From positions 558,001-622,000 of the forward strand of contig NZ_JANIET010000001.1 in the NCBI RefSeq assembly GCF_024506435.1: a stretch of DNA of 64,000 nt, read 5' to 3'. A program made the position numbers and the translations under genes. The notes beneath the pieces were generated by a model. The model saw only the letters and a list, made by a program, of their open reading frames with translations, was not told where the DNA came from and ran no database searches. Position 1 is the first letter of the stretch; each line of letters opens with the position of its first letter. Below, piece after piece: positions 51,789 through 60,504 of this stretch. Origin of the DNA: Pantoea trifolii. Its GTDB lineage: Bacteria; Pseudomonadota; Gammaproteobacteria; Enterobacterales; Enterobacteriaceae.

Positions 51789-53923
51789 CCCAGTTTTCCT
51801 GTCTCCAGATGTTTAACGCGCCGCTGCACTTCTTCCTGTTTACCGGCGTTAAACGGACGCGCATCCGGGCTGCCGAGATAGCCGCACACGCGGCGCGTCA
51901 CCGACACGCGCGCTGGATCGTGATTACCGCAGCATGGGCAGGTGAACCCTTTGCTGGTGCAACTGAACTCGCCGCTAAAGCCGCATTCGTAGCACTCATC
52001 AATCGGCGTGTTGGTGCCGTAATAGGGCACGCGGTGATAGCTGTAATCCCAGACGTCTTCGAGCGCTTTGAGGTTGTGCTGTATGTTGGGATATTCGCCG
52101 TAACAGATGAATCCGCCGTTAGCGATGGCGGGATAGGGCGCTTCAAAGTCGATCTTGTCGTAAGGATTGACCTTCTTCTCAACGTCGAGATGGAAGCTGT
52201 TGGTGTAATACCCTTTATCGGTCACGCCCGCCACCACGCCAAATTCTGCGGCATCGAGGCGACAGAAACGGTCGCACAGATTCTCGCTCGGCGTGCTGTA
52301 CAAGCTGAAGCCGTAGCCGGTTTCCTCTTTCCAGGCATCCACCGCGTGGCGCAGGTGCGTGACAATCGCCACGCCTTTTTCGCGCAGATACTCCGCGTCA
52401 TACGGATGCACTTCGTTGCCGCTCAGCGCATTTAGCGTCTCATGCAGGCCGATGTAGCCGAGGGAAATCGAGGCGCGGCCGTTGCGGAAAATGGCGCCCA
52501 CTTCGTCATCCGCTTTCAGGCGCACGCCGCAGGCGCCTTCCATATAGAGAATCGGCGCTACGCGCGCTTTGGTTTTTTCCAGCCGGGCGATACGCGTCAT
52601 TAAGGCACGCTTCGCCAGCGCCAGACGTTCATCCAGCAAGCGCCAGAACTGCGCTTCATCGCCTTTGGCTTGCAGCGCGATACGCGGCAGATTGAGGCTA
52701 ATGACGCCAATATTGTTGCGGCCTTCGTGAATCTGCTCGCCGTTCTCTTCATACACGCCAAGGAAGCTGCGGCAGCCCATCGGCGTTTTAAACGAGCCGG
52801 TGACTTCAACCACTTTTTCGTAGTTGAGAATATCCGGATACATGCGCTTGCTGGCGCACTCCAGCGCCAGCTGCTTAATATCGTAATTAACATCGCCAGG
52901 CCGACGATTCACGCCTTCGCGGATAGCAAACACCAGTTTCGGGAACACCGCCGTTTTATGATTTTTACCCAGTCCGGCAATGCGGTTGCGCAGAATGGAT
53001 TGCTGGATCAGGCGCGCGGCCCAGTCGGTGCCGAGGCCAAAGCCAAAGGTGACAAACGGCGTCTGGCCGTTGGCGGTGTGCAGCGTATTCACTTCATACT
53101 CCAGCGACTGAAACGCGTCGTAGCACTCTTTCTCGGTGCGTACGCGCGCATAGGCTTCGGCATCCGCAATCTGCCACTCTTGCGCCACCGCGCGGTGTTT
53201 TTCCAGGCTGAGCGTAACGAACGGTGCCAGCACTTCATCAATGCGGTTGATGGTGGTGCCGCCGTAAATGTGGCTGGCGACCTGCGCGATGATCTGCGCG
53301 GTCACCGCCGTGGCGGTGGCAATCGATTTGGGCGGCTCGATCTCGGCGTTGCCCATTTTAAAACCGTGGGTCAGCATGCCGTGCAGATCGATCAGCATGC
53401 AGTTAAACATCGGGAAGAACGGGGAATAGTCGAGATCGTGATAGTGGATGTCGCCGCGTTCATGCGCCAGCACCACATCGCGTGGCAAGAGTTGCTGCTG
53501 AGCGTAATGTTTGGCGACGATGCCGGCCAGCAGATCGCGCTGGGTGGGGATCACTTTGCTGTCTTTATTGGCGTTTTCATTGAGCAGCGCCGCGTTGGTT
53601 TGCTCCACTAAACCGCGAATGGCGTGATGCAGTTTACCGCGTTGCTCGCGTGCTAAATCGCGGTCATGGCGATATTCGATATAGGCGCGTGCCAGCTGCG
53701 GCCAGCGTCCGCTCATCAGCGTCTCTTCCACCGCGCACTGAATATCACGAATATCCACTTCGGCCTGTTCAGCCAGCTGCTGGCTAACCTGCGCCGCCAC
53801 TTGCGCGCACCATGCCGTATCATCGATTTGTGCCGCACGCGCAGCCGCGCTTACTGCTGCCTCGATCCGCTGCGCATCAAACGGCACTCTGCAGCCGTCA
53901 CGCTTAATCACCACCGTCGCCAT
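51785..53923 (-). CDS. nrdD: Anaerobic ribonucleoside-triphosphate reductase NrdD
   Basis: Class III reductase that makes dNTPs without oxygen. The 712 residues have the N-terminal ATP cone (about 3-95), the catalytic ten-stranded barrel, four zinc cysteines near the end (ECYECGFSGEF with CPCCGNHDP) and the glycyl-radical motif RVCGYLGSPDARPFN with Gly681. Length and radical position equal E. coli NrdD. The ATG has GGAGAAG upstream. Paired NrdR boxes and an FNR-like palindrome lie in its promoter. Confidence 0.97.
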   Translation of the reverse strand: MATVVIKRDGCRVPFDAQRIEAAVSAAARAAQIDDTAWCAQVAAQVSQQLAEQAEVDIRDIQCAVEETLMSGRWPQLARAYIEYRHDRDLAREQRGKLHHAIRGLVEQTNAALLNENANKDSKVIPTQRDLLAGIVAKHYAQQQLLPRDVVLAHERGDIHYHDLDYSPFFPMFNCMLIDLHGMLTHGFKMGNAEIEPPKSIATATAVTAQIIAQVASHIYGGTTINRIDEVLAPFVTLSLEKHRAVAQEWQIADAEAYARVRTEKECYDAFQSLEYEVNTLHTANGQTPFVTFGFGLGTDWAARLIQQSILRNRIAGLGKNHKTAVFPKLVFAIREGVNRRPGDVNYDIKQLALECASKRMYPDILNYEKVVEVTGSFKTPMGCRSFLGVYEENGEQIHEGRNNIGVISLNLPRIALQAKGDEAQFWRLLDERLALAKRALMTRIARLEKTKARVAPILYMEGACGVRLKADDEVGAIFRNGRASISLGYIGLHETLNALSGNEVHPYDAEYLREKGVAIVTHLRHAVDAWKEETGYGFSLYSTPSENLCDRFCRLDAAEFGVVAGVTDKGYYTNSFHLDVEKKVNPYDKIDFEAPYPAIANGGFICYGEYPNIQHNLKALEDVWDYSYHRVPYYGTNTPIDECYECGFSGEFSCTSKGFTCPCCGNHDPARVSVTRRVCGYLGSPDARPFNAGKQEEVQRRVKHLETGKLG

Positions 53924-53935
53924 TTCTTCTCCATG

Positions 53936-53951
53936 AAACTATATGTAGATA
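53936..53951 (-). promoter_or_regulatory. NrdR box, proximal
   Basis: On the minus strand TATCTACATATAGTTT matches ACACTATATATAGTGT at 11 of 16 positions, including the core CTA-ATATAGT. It begins 13 nt upstream of the nrdD ATG and lies exactly 32 bp from the other box. Confidence 0.75.
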
Positions 53952-53967
53952 ATTTTAAGGAGTGTAA

Positions 53968-53983
53968 TCGCTATATATGGTGT
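53968..53983 (-). promoter_or_regulatory. NrdR box, distal
   Basis: On the minus strand ACACCATATATAGCGA matches the NrdR consensus at 13 of 16 positions. NrdR boxes normally occur in pairs about three helical turns apart, which is the arrangement here. NrdR would repress nrdDG when dATP is plentiful. Confidence 0.85.
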
Positions 53984-54009
53984 TTACGCGCAAATTAATC
54001 GCAGGCGGT

Positions 54010-54023
54010 TTGACCTACAGCAA
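54010..54023. promoter_or_regulatory. FNR-like palindrome upstream of nrdD
   Basis: TTGAC-CTAC-AGCAA agrees with the FNR consensus TTGAT-N4-ATCAA at 8 of 10 positions. It is about 87 nt upstream of nrdD, a gene known in E. coli to need FNR. Its distance to the unknown start site is unverified. Confidence 0.4.
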
Positions 54024-54191
54024 GGAAGCCACAACCAAGATTGAAAGCCGCGCAATGGTTAATCTGGCTAAACTACAAAAGTTTTAACCTGCCTTGATTT
54101 CAGTTTACGGCCACTTGCTTTGCAAAGCGAAACAGGTTTAATGGGCCTTTTGCCCATTTTGGTCCGCTGTTTCATTTACAAGGATGCCCAG

Positions 54192-56576
54192 ATGCTATTG
54201 CAGAGAACCTTGCTTGCCTGTTGTTTATCCATGACTTTTTCCACCTTCGCCGCGCCCGCCGGGGATTTACCGCTGATGCCGTGGCCACAAAGCGTGGTGC
54301 AACCAAGCGGCGGCGGGGCGTATGCGTTAACGCCGCAGCTCACCTTGCATATCTCGGGCGATCATCTGGAAGGTGCTGAATCGCGCTGGCGTGCACGCAT
54401 TGCGCGGCAAACCGGCTGGCCGCTGCTGCCAGCCAGCGCATCCAGCGATCATCCCAGCATTCAGGTGCAAATCGCGCAGGCGGTTGATCCGATCCCGCAG
54501 CCGGACAGCGACGAAAGTTATCATCTGCTGGTTAACAGCGATGGCGTGTTACTGAAAGCCAACACGCGCTTTGGTGCGATGCGCGGCATGGAAACCGTGC
54601 TGCAGCTGATTGAAAACACGGAAAAAGGCACCGAGATTCCCTACGTCACTATTGACGATAAACCGCGCTTTCCGTGGCGCGGTGTGCTGATTGATTCGGC
54701 GCGCCACTTCCTGCCGATTGAAACCGTGAAGCGGCAAATCGACGGCATCGCGGCCGCGCGCATGAACGTGTTTCACTGGCACTTAACTGACGATCAAGGT
54801 TGGCGTTTTGCCTCCAGCCACTATCCGCAGCTGCAGGAGAAAGCCAGCGACGGTCTGTACTACACGCAGCAGCAGATGCGGGATGTGGTGCGCTATGCCA
54901 CGCAGCGCGGCGTGCGCGTGGTACCGGAAATCGATCTGCCAGGCCATGCCTCGGCGATCGCGGTGGCGATGCCGGAATTAATGAGCGCGCCGGGCCCGTA
55001 TCAGATGGAGCGCGGCTGGGGTGTATTTAAGCCGCTGCTCGATCCCAGCAACGACGCGGTGTTCCGCTTTATCGACACCTTAATGGGCGAAGTCACGGCG
55101 ATCTTCCCCGATCCCTACATTCACATCGGTGGCGATGAGGTCGATCCAAGCCAGTGGAATGATTCCACGCGTATTCAGCAATTTATGCGCGACCACGGCC
55201 TGAAAGATTCGCATGCGCTGCAAGCCTGGTTTAACCAGCGCGTTGAGAAAATCCTCGCAGCGCATCAGCGCCGCATGATCGGTTGGGATGAGGTTTACCA
55301 TCCTGATCTGCCCAAAAGCATTCTGATTCAATCGTGGCAAGGACAGGATGCGTTGGGTACCGTGGCGAAAAACGACTTCCGTGGCATTCTCTCCACCGGT
55401 TTCTATCTCGATCAGCCGCAAACCGCCGCCTATCACTATCGCAATGAACCCTGGCCGCAAGGGCTTAACGGTGCGGATCAGGTGCAAGCCGGTGAGCAGA
55501 CGCAGAGCTGGCAATTCACCATGCCGCGTCTGAAAGGCAGCGCGCTGAAAGGCAGCTTTACGCTGATTGAGGGGAAAAACGGCTGGCGCGGCTTTATCGA
55601 TTTCAGCGGCAAAGCACGTCGCATGGTCAGCGATATCCGCTGGCTGTCGCCAACGCAGCTGACCTTCAGCGTCGATACGTGGATGGGGCCGTTCCAGCCG
55701 ATGGTGACGCTGACGCAAGACAAGCTGACCGGTTATATGCTGGTGGGCAACGTGCGTTATCCCACGGAAGGCAGCAAACTGGCACAAGTGCCAACTGGTA
55801 TTGCGCCATCGCTGCCGACGCCGCAACAGCTGCAAAATAACCTGATTGGCGGTGAAGCGGCGCTGTGGGCGGAGAACGTAAATAGCCGGGTGATTGATAC
55901 ACGCCTGTGGCCGCGCGCCTTTGTGGTGGCTGAGCGGTTATGGTCGGCGAAGGATGTCACCGACAGCGATAACATGTATCAACGCCTGAGCGCGGTGGAT
56001 CGCTGGGGCACCATTTCTGTCGGTCTGCAGCAGCATCAGCAGGCTGAAGTGCAGATGATGCGACTGGCGAACAGCAGCGACATCACGCCGCTGCGCATAT
56101 TGGCCGAAGTGCTGGAACCGGCGCAGTACTACACGCGCCAGCATCTGAAATTCCAGGCAGGGCATTACGACTATTTTGAACCGCTCAATCGTTTGGCGGA
56201 TGTGCTACCTGCCGAGAGCAACGCGGTGCGTTTGCTGGATAAGCAGGTTGATCGCGTGATCGCCAATCGCGCCGATCACGCGGCGGCGCATGCCATCCGT
56301 CAGCAACTGCAGCGCTGGCAGAACAACAGCGATGCGGTGATGCCACTGATTCTGGGTAGCTATCAGCTCAAGCCGCTACAGCAGCAGGTGCAGCAAGTGG
56401 CGGAACTGAGTCGGATGGGGCTGGATTTGGTCAACGCGCTGGAGCGTAATCAGGCGTATGGCGCAGGCGAAGTGGCGCAGATGCATACGCAATTGGATGC
56501 GGCAGCGCAGGTGCAGGATGAAACGGTACTGGCGCTGGTGCGGCCGCTGGAGAAGTTGTTGCGATCATTTAAATAG
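54192..56576 (+). CDS. Secreted beta-N-acetylhexosaminidase (GH20)
   Basis: Glycoside hydrolase family 20 enzyme predicted to remove terminal N-acetylglucosamine from chito-oligosaccharides or glycans in the periplasm or outside. The 794-residue product has a signal peptide (MLLQRTLLACCLSMTFSTFAAPA), a GH20b N-terminal domain, the catalytic barrel with FHWHLTDDQGWR, PEIDLPGHASA and the acid/base pair in HIGGDEVDPSQW, and GGEAALWAE. About 125 residues without barrel motifs are inserted between YHYRNEPWP and GGEAALWAE. ATG 54192 has AAGGA upstream. E. coli has no gene of this type beside nrdD; mgtA and tre genes are there instead. Confidence 0.9.
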   Translation: MLLQRTLLACCLSMTFSTFAAPAGDLPLMPWPQSVVQPSGGGAYALTPQLTLHISGDHLEGAESRWRARIARQTGWPLLPASASSDHPSIQVQIAQAVDPIPQPDSDESYHLLVNSDGVLLKANTRFGAMRGMETVLQLIENTEKGTEIPYVTIDDKPRFPWRGVLIDSARHFLPIETVKRQIDGIAAARMNVFHWHLTDDQGWRFASSHYPQLQEKASDGLYYTQQQMRDVVRYATQRGVRVVPEIDLPGHASAIAVAMPELMSAPGPYQMERGWGVFKPLLDPSNDAVFRFIDTLMGEVTAIFPDPYIHIGGDEVDPSQWNDSTRIQQFMRDHGLKDSHALQAWFNQRVEKILAAHQRRMIGWDEVYHPDLPKSILIQSWQGQDALGTVAKNDFRGILSTGFYLDQPQTAAYHYRNEPWPQGLNGADQVQAGEQTQSWQFTMPRLKGSALKGSFTLIEGKNGWRGFIDFSGKARRMVSDIRWLSPTQLTFSVDTWMGPFQPMVTLTQDKLTGYMLVGNVRYPTEGSKLAQVPTGIAPSLPTPQQLQNNLIGGEAALWAENVNSRVIDTRLWPRAFVVAERLWSAKDVTDSDNMYQRLSAVDRWGTISVGLQQHQQAEVQMMRLANSSDITPLRILAEVLEPAQYYTRQHLKFQAGHYDYFEPLNRLADVLPAESNAVRLLDKQVDRVIANRADHAAAHAIRQQLQRWQNNSDAVMPLILGSYQLKPLQQQVQQVAELSRMGLDLVNALERNQAYGAGEVAQMHTQLDAAAQVQDETVLALVRPLEKLLRSFK

Positions 56577-56581
56577 ATATT

Positions 56582-56720
56582 GTGCTGGCTGTCCCCCATC
56601 CCGGCCTTCCCCCGCTTGCGGGGGAAGGAGATGCTGCCACATGCAGCTTCAACACTGACATGTGGCAGCATCTTCCTCCCCCATTTATGGGGGAGGACCG
56701 AGGAGGGGGACAGCCAGCAC
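56582..56720. repeat. 139-bp multi-hairpin palindromic element, copy 1
   Basis: Ends are a perfect 16-bp inverted repeat (GTGCTGGCTGTCCCCC and GGGGGACAGCCAGCAC). Inside are three hairpins in series: CCTTCCCCCGC/GGGGGAAGG, AGATGCTGCCACATG/CATGTGGCAGCATCT and TCCTCCCCCAT/TGGGGGAGGA. A four-stem cloverleaf can therefore form. It starts 5 nt after the hexosaminidase stop and ends 12 nt before the ridA stop. A nearly identical copy in reverse orientation lies at 61271. Confidence 0.92.
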
Positions 56721-56732
56721 CAACCAACCAAA

Positions 56733-57119
56733 TCAACGACGAACCGCAATCGCCTCGATCTCAATCTTCACATCTTTCGGCAGACGCGCCACTTCCACGC
56801 AAGAACGCGCAGGGAAGCTGGCGTTATGCTCGGTGAAGAACGCTTCGTAAGTTGCGTTCACCGTGGCGAAGTCATTCAGATCCTTCACAAACACGGTAGT
56901 TTTCACGATATCGCCCACTTTCAGGCCTGCGGCTTCGACAATCGCCTTCACATTTTCCAGTGACTGACGTGCCTGCGCAGAAACATCGTCGGCAACGGCG
57001 CCAGTGGCGGGATCAACCGGGATCTGGCCTGACGTGATGATCATACTGCCGAGATCCACGCCCTGCACGTAAGGGCCAATCGCTGCGGGTGCGTTTGAAG
57101 TACTGATTTCGCGAGACAT
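56733..57119 (-). CDS. ridA: 2-iminobutanoate/2-iminopropanoate deaminase RidA
   Basis: Hydrolyses reactive enamine/imine intermediates released by PLP enzymes such as threonine dehydratase. The 128-residue product begins MSREISTSNAPAAIGPYVQG and contains the catalytic arginine in FPARSCVEVARLPKDVKIEIEAIA, with the length of E. coli RidA (YjgF). The ATG has AAGGAG upstream. It follows pyrBI in the same direction, as in E. coli. Confidence 0.96.
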   Translation of the reverse strand: MSREISTSNAPAAIGPYVQGVDLGSMIITSGQIPVDPATGAVADDVSAQARQSLENVKAIVEAAGLKVGDIVKTTVFVKDLNDFATVNATYEAFFTEHNASFPARSCVEVARLPKDVKIEIEAIAVRR

Positions 57120-57197
57120 TGTTTCTCCTTGAAAGTGCGCGGCCGACCGATGTCCGCCGCGAAATGAATCGTCCCATTATAGGGACGACGCAGGCGA

Positions 57198-57662
57198 TTA
57201 CCAGTGACCGAGCACCACGTGGCGCGCGAACTCTTTCTCGCAATATTTGCATTTCAGATGAACATCATCTTCGCGCTTTTTCACCGCAAAGCTGGTGAAC
57301 ACCGGCTCGTTGCGGCTGATGCAGTTGCTGTTCGGACAGGTCAGCACGCGGTCAATACGATCTGGCAAGGTGGGGGCGATCTTCGCGACCACTTCGTATT
57401 CGTCAATGCGGTTCACAGTCGCGAGCGGCGCATACACCGCCAGCTGATTGATCTGATCGTCGGTCAGAAAAGTGTTTTCGATTTTGATCAGATCTTTGCG
57501 GCCCATCTCGCCCGACGGCAAGTTGAGGCCGATGGTGATGCGCTGATCGGTTTCGGTCAAACGAAACAGCGACAGTAACTTAAAGCCGACCTGCGCCGGG
57601 ATATGGTCAATCACCGTGCCGCGTTTAATCGCTTCAACCTGCAATTTATTATCGTGTGTCAT
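57198..57662 (-). CDS. pyrI: Aspartate carbamoyltransferase regulatory chain
   Basis: Allosteric subunit that binds ATP, CTP and UTP and assembles with PyrB as the 2(c3)3(r2) enzyme. The 154 residues have the N-terminal nucleotide domain ([23 protein letters not shown] beginning) and the zinc domain with cysteines in CPNSNC and CKYC. It starts 11 nt after the pyrB stop. Confidence 0.96.
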   Translation of the reverse strand: MTHDNKLQVEAIKRGTVIDHIPAQVGFKLLSLFRLTETDQRITIGLNLPSGEMGRKDLIKIENTFLTDDQINQLAVYAPLATVNRIDEYEVVAKIAPTLPDRIDRVLTCPNSNCISRNEPVFTSFAVKKREDDVHLKCKYCEKEFARHVVLGHW

Positions 57663-57673
57663 CGCTTTGCTCC

Positions 57674-58609
57674 TTACAGTGCCAGTTCGCGATTCAGTAC
57701 CAGCGCCAGCAGTGCCTGGCGAGCGAAGATGCCATTTCCAGCCTGCTGGAAATACCAGGCGTGCGGCGTGCTATCCACGTCGGTGGTGATCTCGTCGATA
57801 CGCGGCAGCGGATGCAGCACTTTCATGTTGTCGCGCGCACCGGCTAAATCGGCGGCGCGCAGGATGAACTGCGCTTTGACGTTGGCGTATTCCGACGGAT
57901 CGAGGCGCTCTTTCTGCACGCGCGTCATATACAGAATGTCGAGTTCGGGCATCACTTCTTCGATGGTGTCGTGGCGCGACCAGGCAATGTTCTGCTCATC
58001 CAGCATATCGGTGATGTACGACGGCATCGCCAGCGCATCCGGCGCTATAAAGAAGAAGCGGTTGCCATCAAACTTCGCCAGCGCCTGCGTCAGTGAATGC
58101 ACGGTGCGGCCATATTTCAGATCGCCGACCATCGCCACATTCAGGTTATCGAGGCGATTTTGCGTTTCGCGGATGGTGAAGAGATCGAGCAGCGTTTGCG
58201 TCGGATGCTGGTTGGCACCGTCACCGGCGTTGAGAATCGGAATGCCGCCGGAGAATTCCGTCGCCAGACGCGCCGCGCCTTCCTGCGGATGACGCATCAC
58301 GATGGCATCGACGTAAGTACCAATCACCGAAATGGTATCGGCGAGGGTTTCGCCTTTCTTGCCGAGCGAGGTATTGCTGCCATCGGCGAAGCCCACCACC
58401 GATGCGCCGAGACGATGCATCGCGGTTTCAAACGACAAGCGCGTGCGCGTTGAAGCCTCAAAGAAGCAGCTGGCGATCACGTTGTGTTTCAGCAACTCCG
58501 GCTGGGGATTGGCTTTCAACTGGGCGGCGGTGTGCAGCACCAGCTCCAGCTCGTCGCGGTTGAGATCGTTGATGGAAATAATGTGCTTGCGATATAGCGG
58601 GTTGGCCAT
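57674..58609 (-). CDS. pyrB: Aspartate carbamoyltransferase catalytic chain
   Basis: Joins carbamoyl phosphate and aspartate, the first committed step of pyrimidine synthesis. The 311-residue protein has the carbamoyl-phosphate motif [22 protein letters not shown], and the aspartate-domain [11 protein letters not shown]. The upstream region carries a leader peptide and attenuator for UTP control. Confidence 0.97.
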   Translation of the reverse strand: MANPLYRKHIISINDLNRDELELVLHTAAQLKANPQPELLKHNVIASCFFEASTRTRLSFETAMHRLGASVVGFADGSNTSLGKKGETLADTISVIGTYVDAIVMRHPQEGAARLATEFSGGIPILNAGDGANQHPTQTLLDLFTIRETQNRLDNLNVAMVGDLKYGRTVHSLTQALAKFDGNRFFFIAPDALAMPSYITDMLDEQNIAWSRHDTIEEVMPELDILYMTRVQKERLDPSEYANVKAQFILRAADLAGARDNMKVLHPLPRIDEITTDVDSTPHAWYFQQAGNGIFARQALLALVLNRELAL

Positions 58610-58641
58610 AGCGTTCTCCTCTGCGCTGCCGGATTGCGGAC

Positions 58642-58672
58642 AAAAAAAAGCCCCTGCTTAAGGGGCTTTTTT
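58642..58672 (-). terminator. pyrBI attenuator terminator
   Basis: On the minus strand AAAAAAGCCCC-TTAAGCA-GGGGCTTTTTTTT, a stem with a long T-run, 33 nt upstream of the pyrB start. The pyrL stop codon falls in its loop, so a ribosome following RNA polymerase closely would block the hairpin. Confidence 0.93.
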
Positions 58673-58759
58673 AACGATCGATTGATGACGGAAAGAAACA
58701 GATGCGCCGCCCGCTGTCAGGCGTCGTTGAGCGTCAAATTTTGCGCTGCGCTGTTGCAT
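58658..58759 (-). CDS. pyrL: pyrBI operon leader peptide
   Basis: A 33-codon ORF (MQQRSAKFDAQRRLTAGG... ending SIVKKAP) has a GGAGGA ribosome site and its stop inside the attenuator loop. It is in the place of E. coli pyrL (44 codons) but the peptide sequence differs. In E. coli low UTP slows polymerase in the U-rich leader and lets the leader ribosome prevent termination; geometry here fits the same mechanism. Confidence 0.88.
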   Translation of the reverse strand: MQQRSAKFDAQRRLTAGGASVSFRHQSIVKKAP

Positions 58760-58783
58760 GTTTCCTCCGGCAAATTGGGCCGC

Positions 58784-58811
58784 ATTATACGCATTCACTG
58801 ATTTGCATCAA
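58784..58811 (-). promoter_or_regulatory. pyrBI promoter with UTP-sensitive start region
   Basis: On the minus strand TTGATG (58811-58806), a 16-bp spacer and TATAAT (58789-58784), then GCGGCCC and AATTTG. E. coli pyrBI has TATAAT, a 7-nt spacer and AATTTG, where UTP-dependent slippage on the T-run aborts transcription. The same spacing and start sequence are kept here. Confidence 0.88.
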
Positions 58812-58852
58812 GCAAATATCGCGCGCGAGGTAAACGTTTGCGGCGCGACCAA

Positions 58853-59860
58853 TCATAGCTTGCCGAGTGTCGCCACCATCACCGCTTTAATGGTGTGCAT
58901 GCGGTTTTCAGCCTGATCGAACACGATGCTGTGCGCCGATTCAAACACCTCATTACTCACTTCCATGCCATCCTGTAAACCGTACTGCTCGGCCATTTGC
59001 CGGCCCAGCGTGGTTTTGTCGTCATGGAAGGCCGGCAAGCAGTGCAGGAACTTCACCTGCGGGTTGCCGGTCAGTGCCAGCATCGCGCTGTTAACCTGAT
59101 AAGGACGCAGCAGGGCGATGCGATCTTCCCACACCGATTTGGCTTCGCCCATCGACACCCACACATCCGTGTAGATGAAGTCGGCACCTTGCACGCCTTC
59201 GGCGATCTCTTCGGTCAGGGTGATTTTGCCACCGGTTTGCTGCGCGGCCACGCGGCATTGATCGACCAGTTCCGCTTCTGGCCAGCAGCCTTTTGGTGCC
59301 ACCAAACGCAGATCCAGGCCGACCAGCGCAGCGGCTTCCAGCATGCTGTTGCCCATGTTGTTACGCGCATCGCCGACGTAAACCAGCGTCATTGCATTCA
59401 GCGATTTGCCTGGCAGATGTTCCTGCATCGTCAGCAGATCGGCCAGCAGCTGCGTGGGATGGAATTCAGTCGTCAGGCCGTTCCACACCGGCACGCCAGC
59501 GAATTCCGCTAAGGTTTCCACCAGTTCCTGGCCGTAGCCGCGATATTGAATACCGTCATACATGCGTCCCAACACGCGCGCGGTGTCCTTCATCGACTCT
59601 TTATGGCCGATTTGGCTGCCACTTGGACCGAGATAGGTAACGTTAGCGCCCTGATCGTAAGCGGCAACTTCGAAAGAGCATCGGGTACGAGTCGAGTCTT
59701 TTTCGAAGATGAGCGCGATGTTTTTGCCTTTCAGGTATTGCGTTTCGCTGGCATTTTTCTTTGCGTGTTTTAATTCACCTGCCAGGCTCAGCAGAGAATC
59801 GATTTCGGCTGGGGTGAAATCCAGCAATCTCAGGAAATGTCTTTGATGTAGCTGACTCAT
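58853..59860 (-). CDS. argI: Ornithine carbamoyltransferase
   Basis: Makes citrulline from ornithine and carbamoyl phosphate in arginine synthesis. The 335 residues include the carbamoyl-phosphate loop [30 protein letters not shown], and the ornithine-site HCLPAFHD. Two ARG boxes in the promoter indicate ArgR control. It lies upstream of pyrL in the same direction with its own 3' end. Confidence 0.96.
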   Translation of the reverse strand: MSQLHQRHFLRLLDFTPAEIDSLLSLAGELKHAKKNASETQYLKGKNIALIFEKDSTRTRCSFEVAAYDQGANVTYLGPSGSQIGHKESMKDTARVLGRMYDGIQYRGYGQELVETLAEFAGVPVWNGLTTEFHPTQLLADLLTMQEHLPGKSLNAMTLVYVGDARNNMGNSMLEAAALVGLDLRLVAPKGCWPEAELVDQCRVAAQQTGGKITLTEEIAEGVQGADFIYTDVWVSMGEAKSVWEDRIALLRPYQVNSAMLALTGNPQVKFLHCLPAFHDDKTTLGRQMAEQYGLQDGMEVSNEVFESAHSIVFDQAENRMHTIKAVMVATLGKL

Positions 59861-59885
59861 ACAGCGCTCCGGGTGCCTACATTAA

Positions 59886-59903
59886 AATGAATTAAAATTC
59901 AAT
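59886..59903. promoter_or_regulatory. ARG box (ArgR operator), proximal
   Basis: AATGAATTAAAATTCAAT: both TGAAT and ATTCA half-sites of the 18-bp ARG-box consensus are perfect. It is 26 nt upstream of the argI start. Confidence 0.92.
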
Positions 59904-59906
59904 CTA

Positions 59907-59924
59907 ACCGTATGAATATGCATT
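59907..59924. promoter_or_regulatory. ARG box, distal (degenerate)
   Basis: On the minus strand AATGCATATTCATACGGT, a weaker ARG box, 3 bp from the proximal one as is usual for paired boxes. A shifted reading (59911-59928) has one better half-site but a 7-bp gap, so the exact frame is unsure. Confidence 0.6.
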
Positions 59925-60022
59925 TTCAACCCCGGCGTTAAGAAACTTGTTGTTTTGTGTAGTGGCGCGCGAGGCAGTGTGGGAAAATAATGGTATTCAG
60001 CCGAATATTTGAGGACACACCC

Positions 60023-60445
60023 ATGGCATATGAAGCATTGCTGGAAGAACAGCGCGAAGAGACGCGACTGATCATTGAAGAGCTGCTGGAAGACGGCAGC
60101 GATCCAGATGCGCTTTACACTATTGAGCATCATCTCTCCTGCAACAACTTCGACTCGCTGGAGAAGGTCGCGGTTGATGCCTTCAAACTGGGCTACGAAG
60201 TGAGCGAGCCAGAAGAGCTGGAGCTGGAAGACGGTACCACCGTGATGTGTGTGGATATCCTGAGCGAAGGCGCGTTGAAGCCTGAGTTGATTGATGCGCA
60301 GGTTGAGCAACTGGTTAATCTGGCAGGCAGCTACAACGTCGATTACGACGGTTGGGGCACCTACTTTGAAGATCCTGATGCCGAAGATGAAGACGACGAT
60401 GGCGAGTTCATCGACGACGAAGAAGACAACGGTGTGCGTCACTAA
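60023..60445 (+). CDS. rraB: Ribonuclease E inhibitor RraB
   Basis: Binds RNase E and changes degradosome composition and mRNA decay. The 140-residue product (ATG 60023 with GAGGA upstream) contains [31 protein letters not shown] and [14 protein letters not shown], followed by a strongly acidic tail ending GVRH, as in E. coli RraB (YjgD). It is divergent from argI. Confidence 0.94.
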   Translation: MAYEALLEEQREETRLIIEELLEDGSDPDALYTIEHHLSCNNFDSLEKVAVDAFKLGYEVSEPEELELEDGTTVMCVDILSEGALKPELIDAQVEQLVNLAGSYNVDYDGWGTYFEDPDAEDEDDDGEFIDDEEDNGVRH

Positions 60446-60453
60446 GCATTAAT

Positions 60454-60471
60454 GGGCGGCGCTCGCCGCCC
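60454..60471. other. GC-rich hairpin after rraB
   Basis: GGGCGGCG-CT-CGCCGCCC, perfect 8-bp stem, 9 nt after the rraB stop. No T-run follows, so it is a weak terminator candidate or an mRNA end stabiliser before miaE. Confidence 0.5.
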
Positions 60472-60504
60472 TGAAACGTTTCCCCGTAACACAAAAGACT
60501 GCCC

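Noticed and set aside
52670..53611. Long open frame opposite nrdD (313 codons)
   Set aside because: Shadow of nrdD: low-complexity composition, no recognisable motif and no independent promoter. nrdD itself is full length and conserved.
54120..54191. Upstream extension of the GH20 gene by 24 codons
   Set aside because: It would place a poorly hydrophobic segment before a good signal peptide; the ATG at 54192 has a proper ribosome site.
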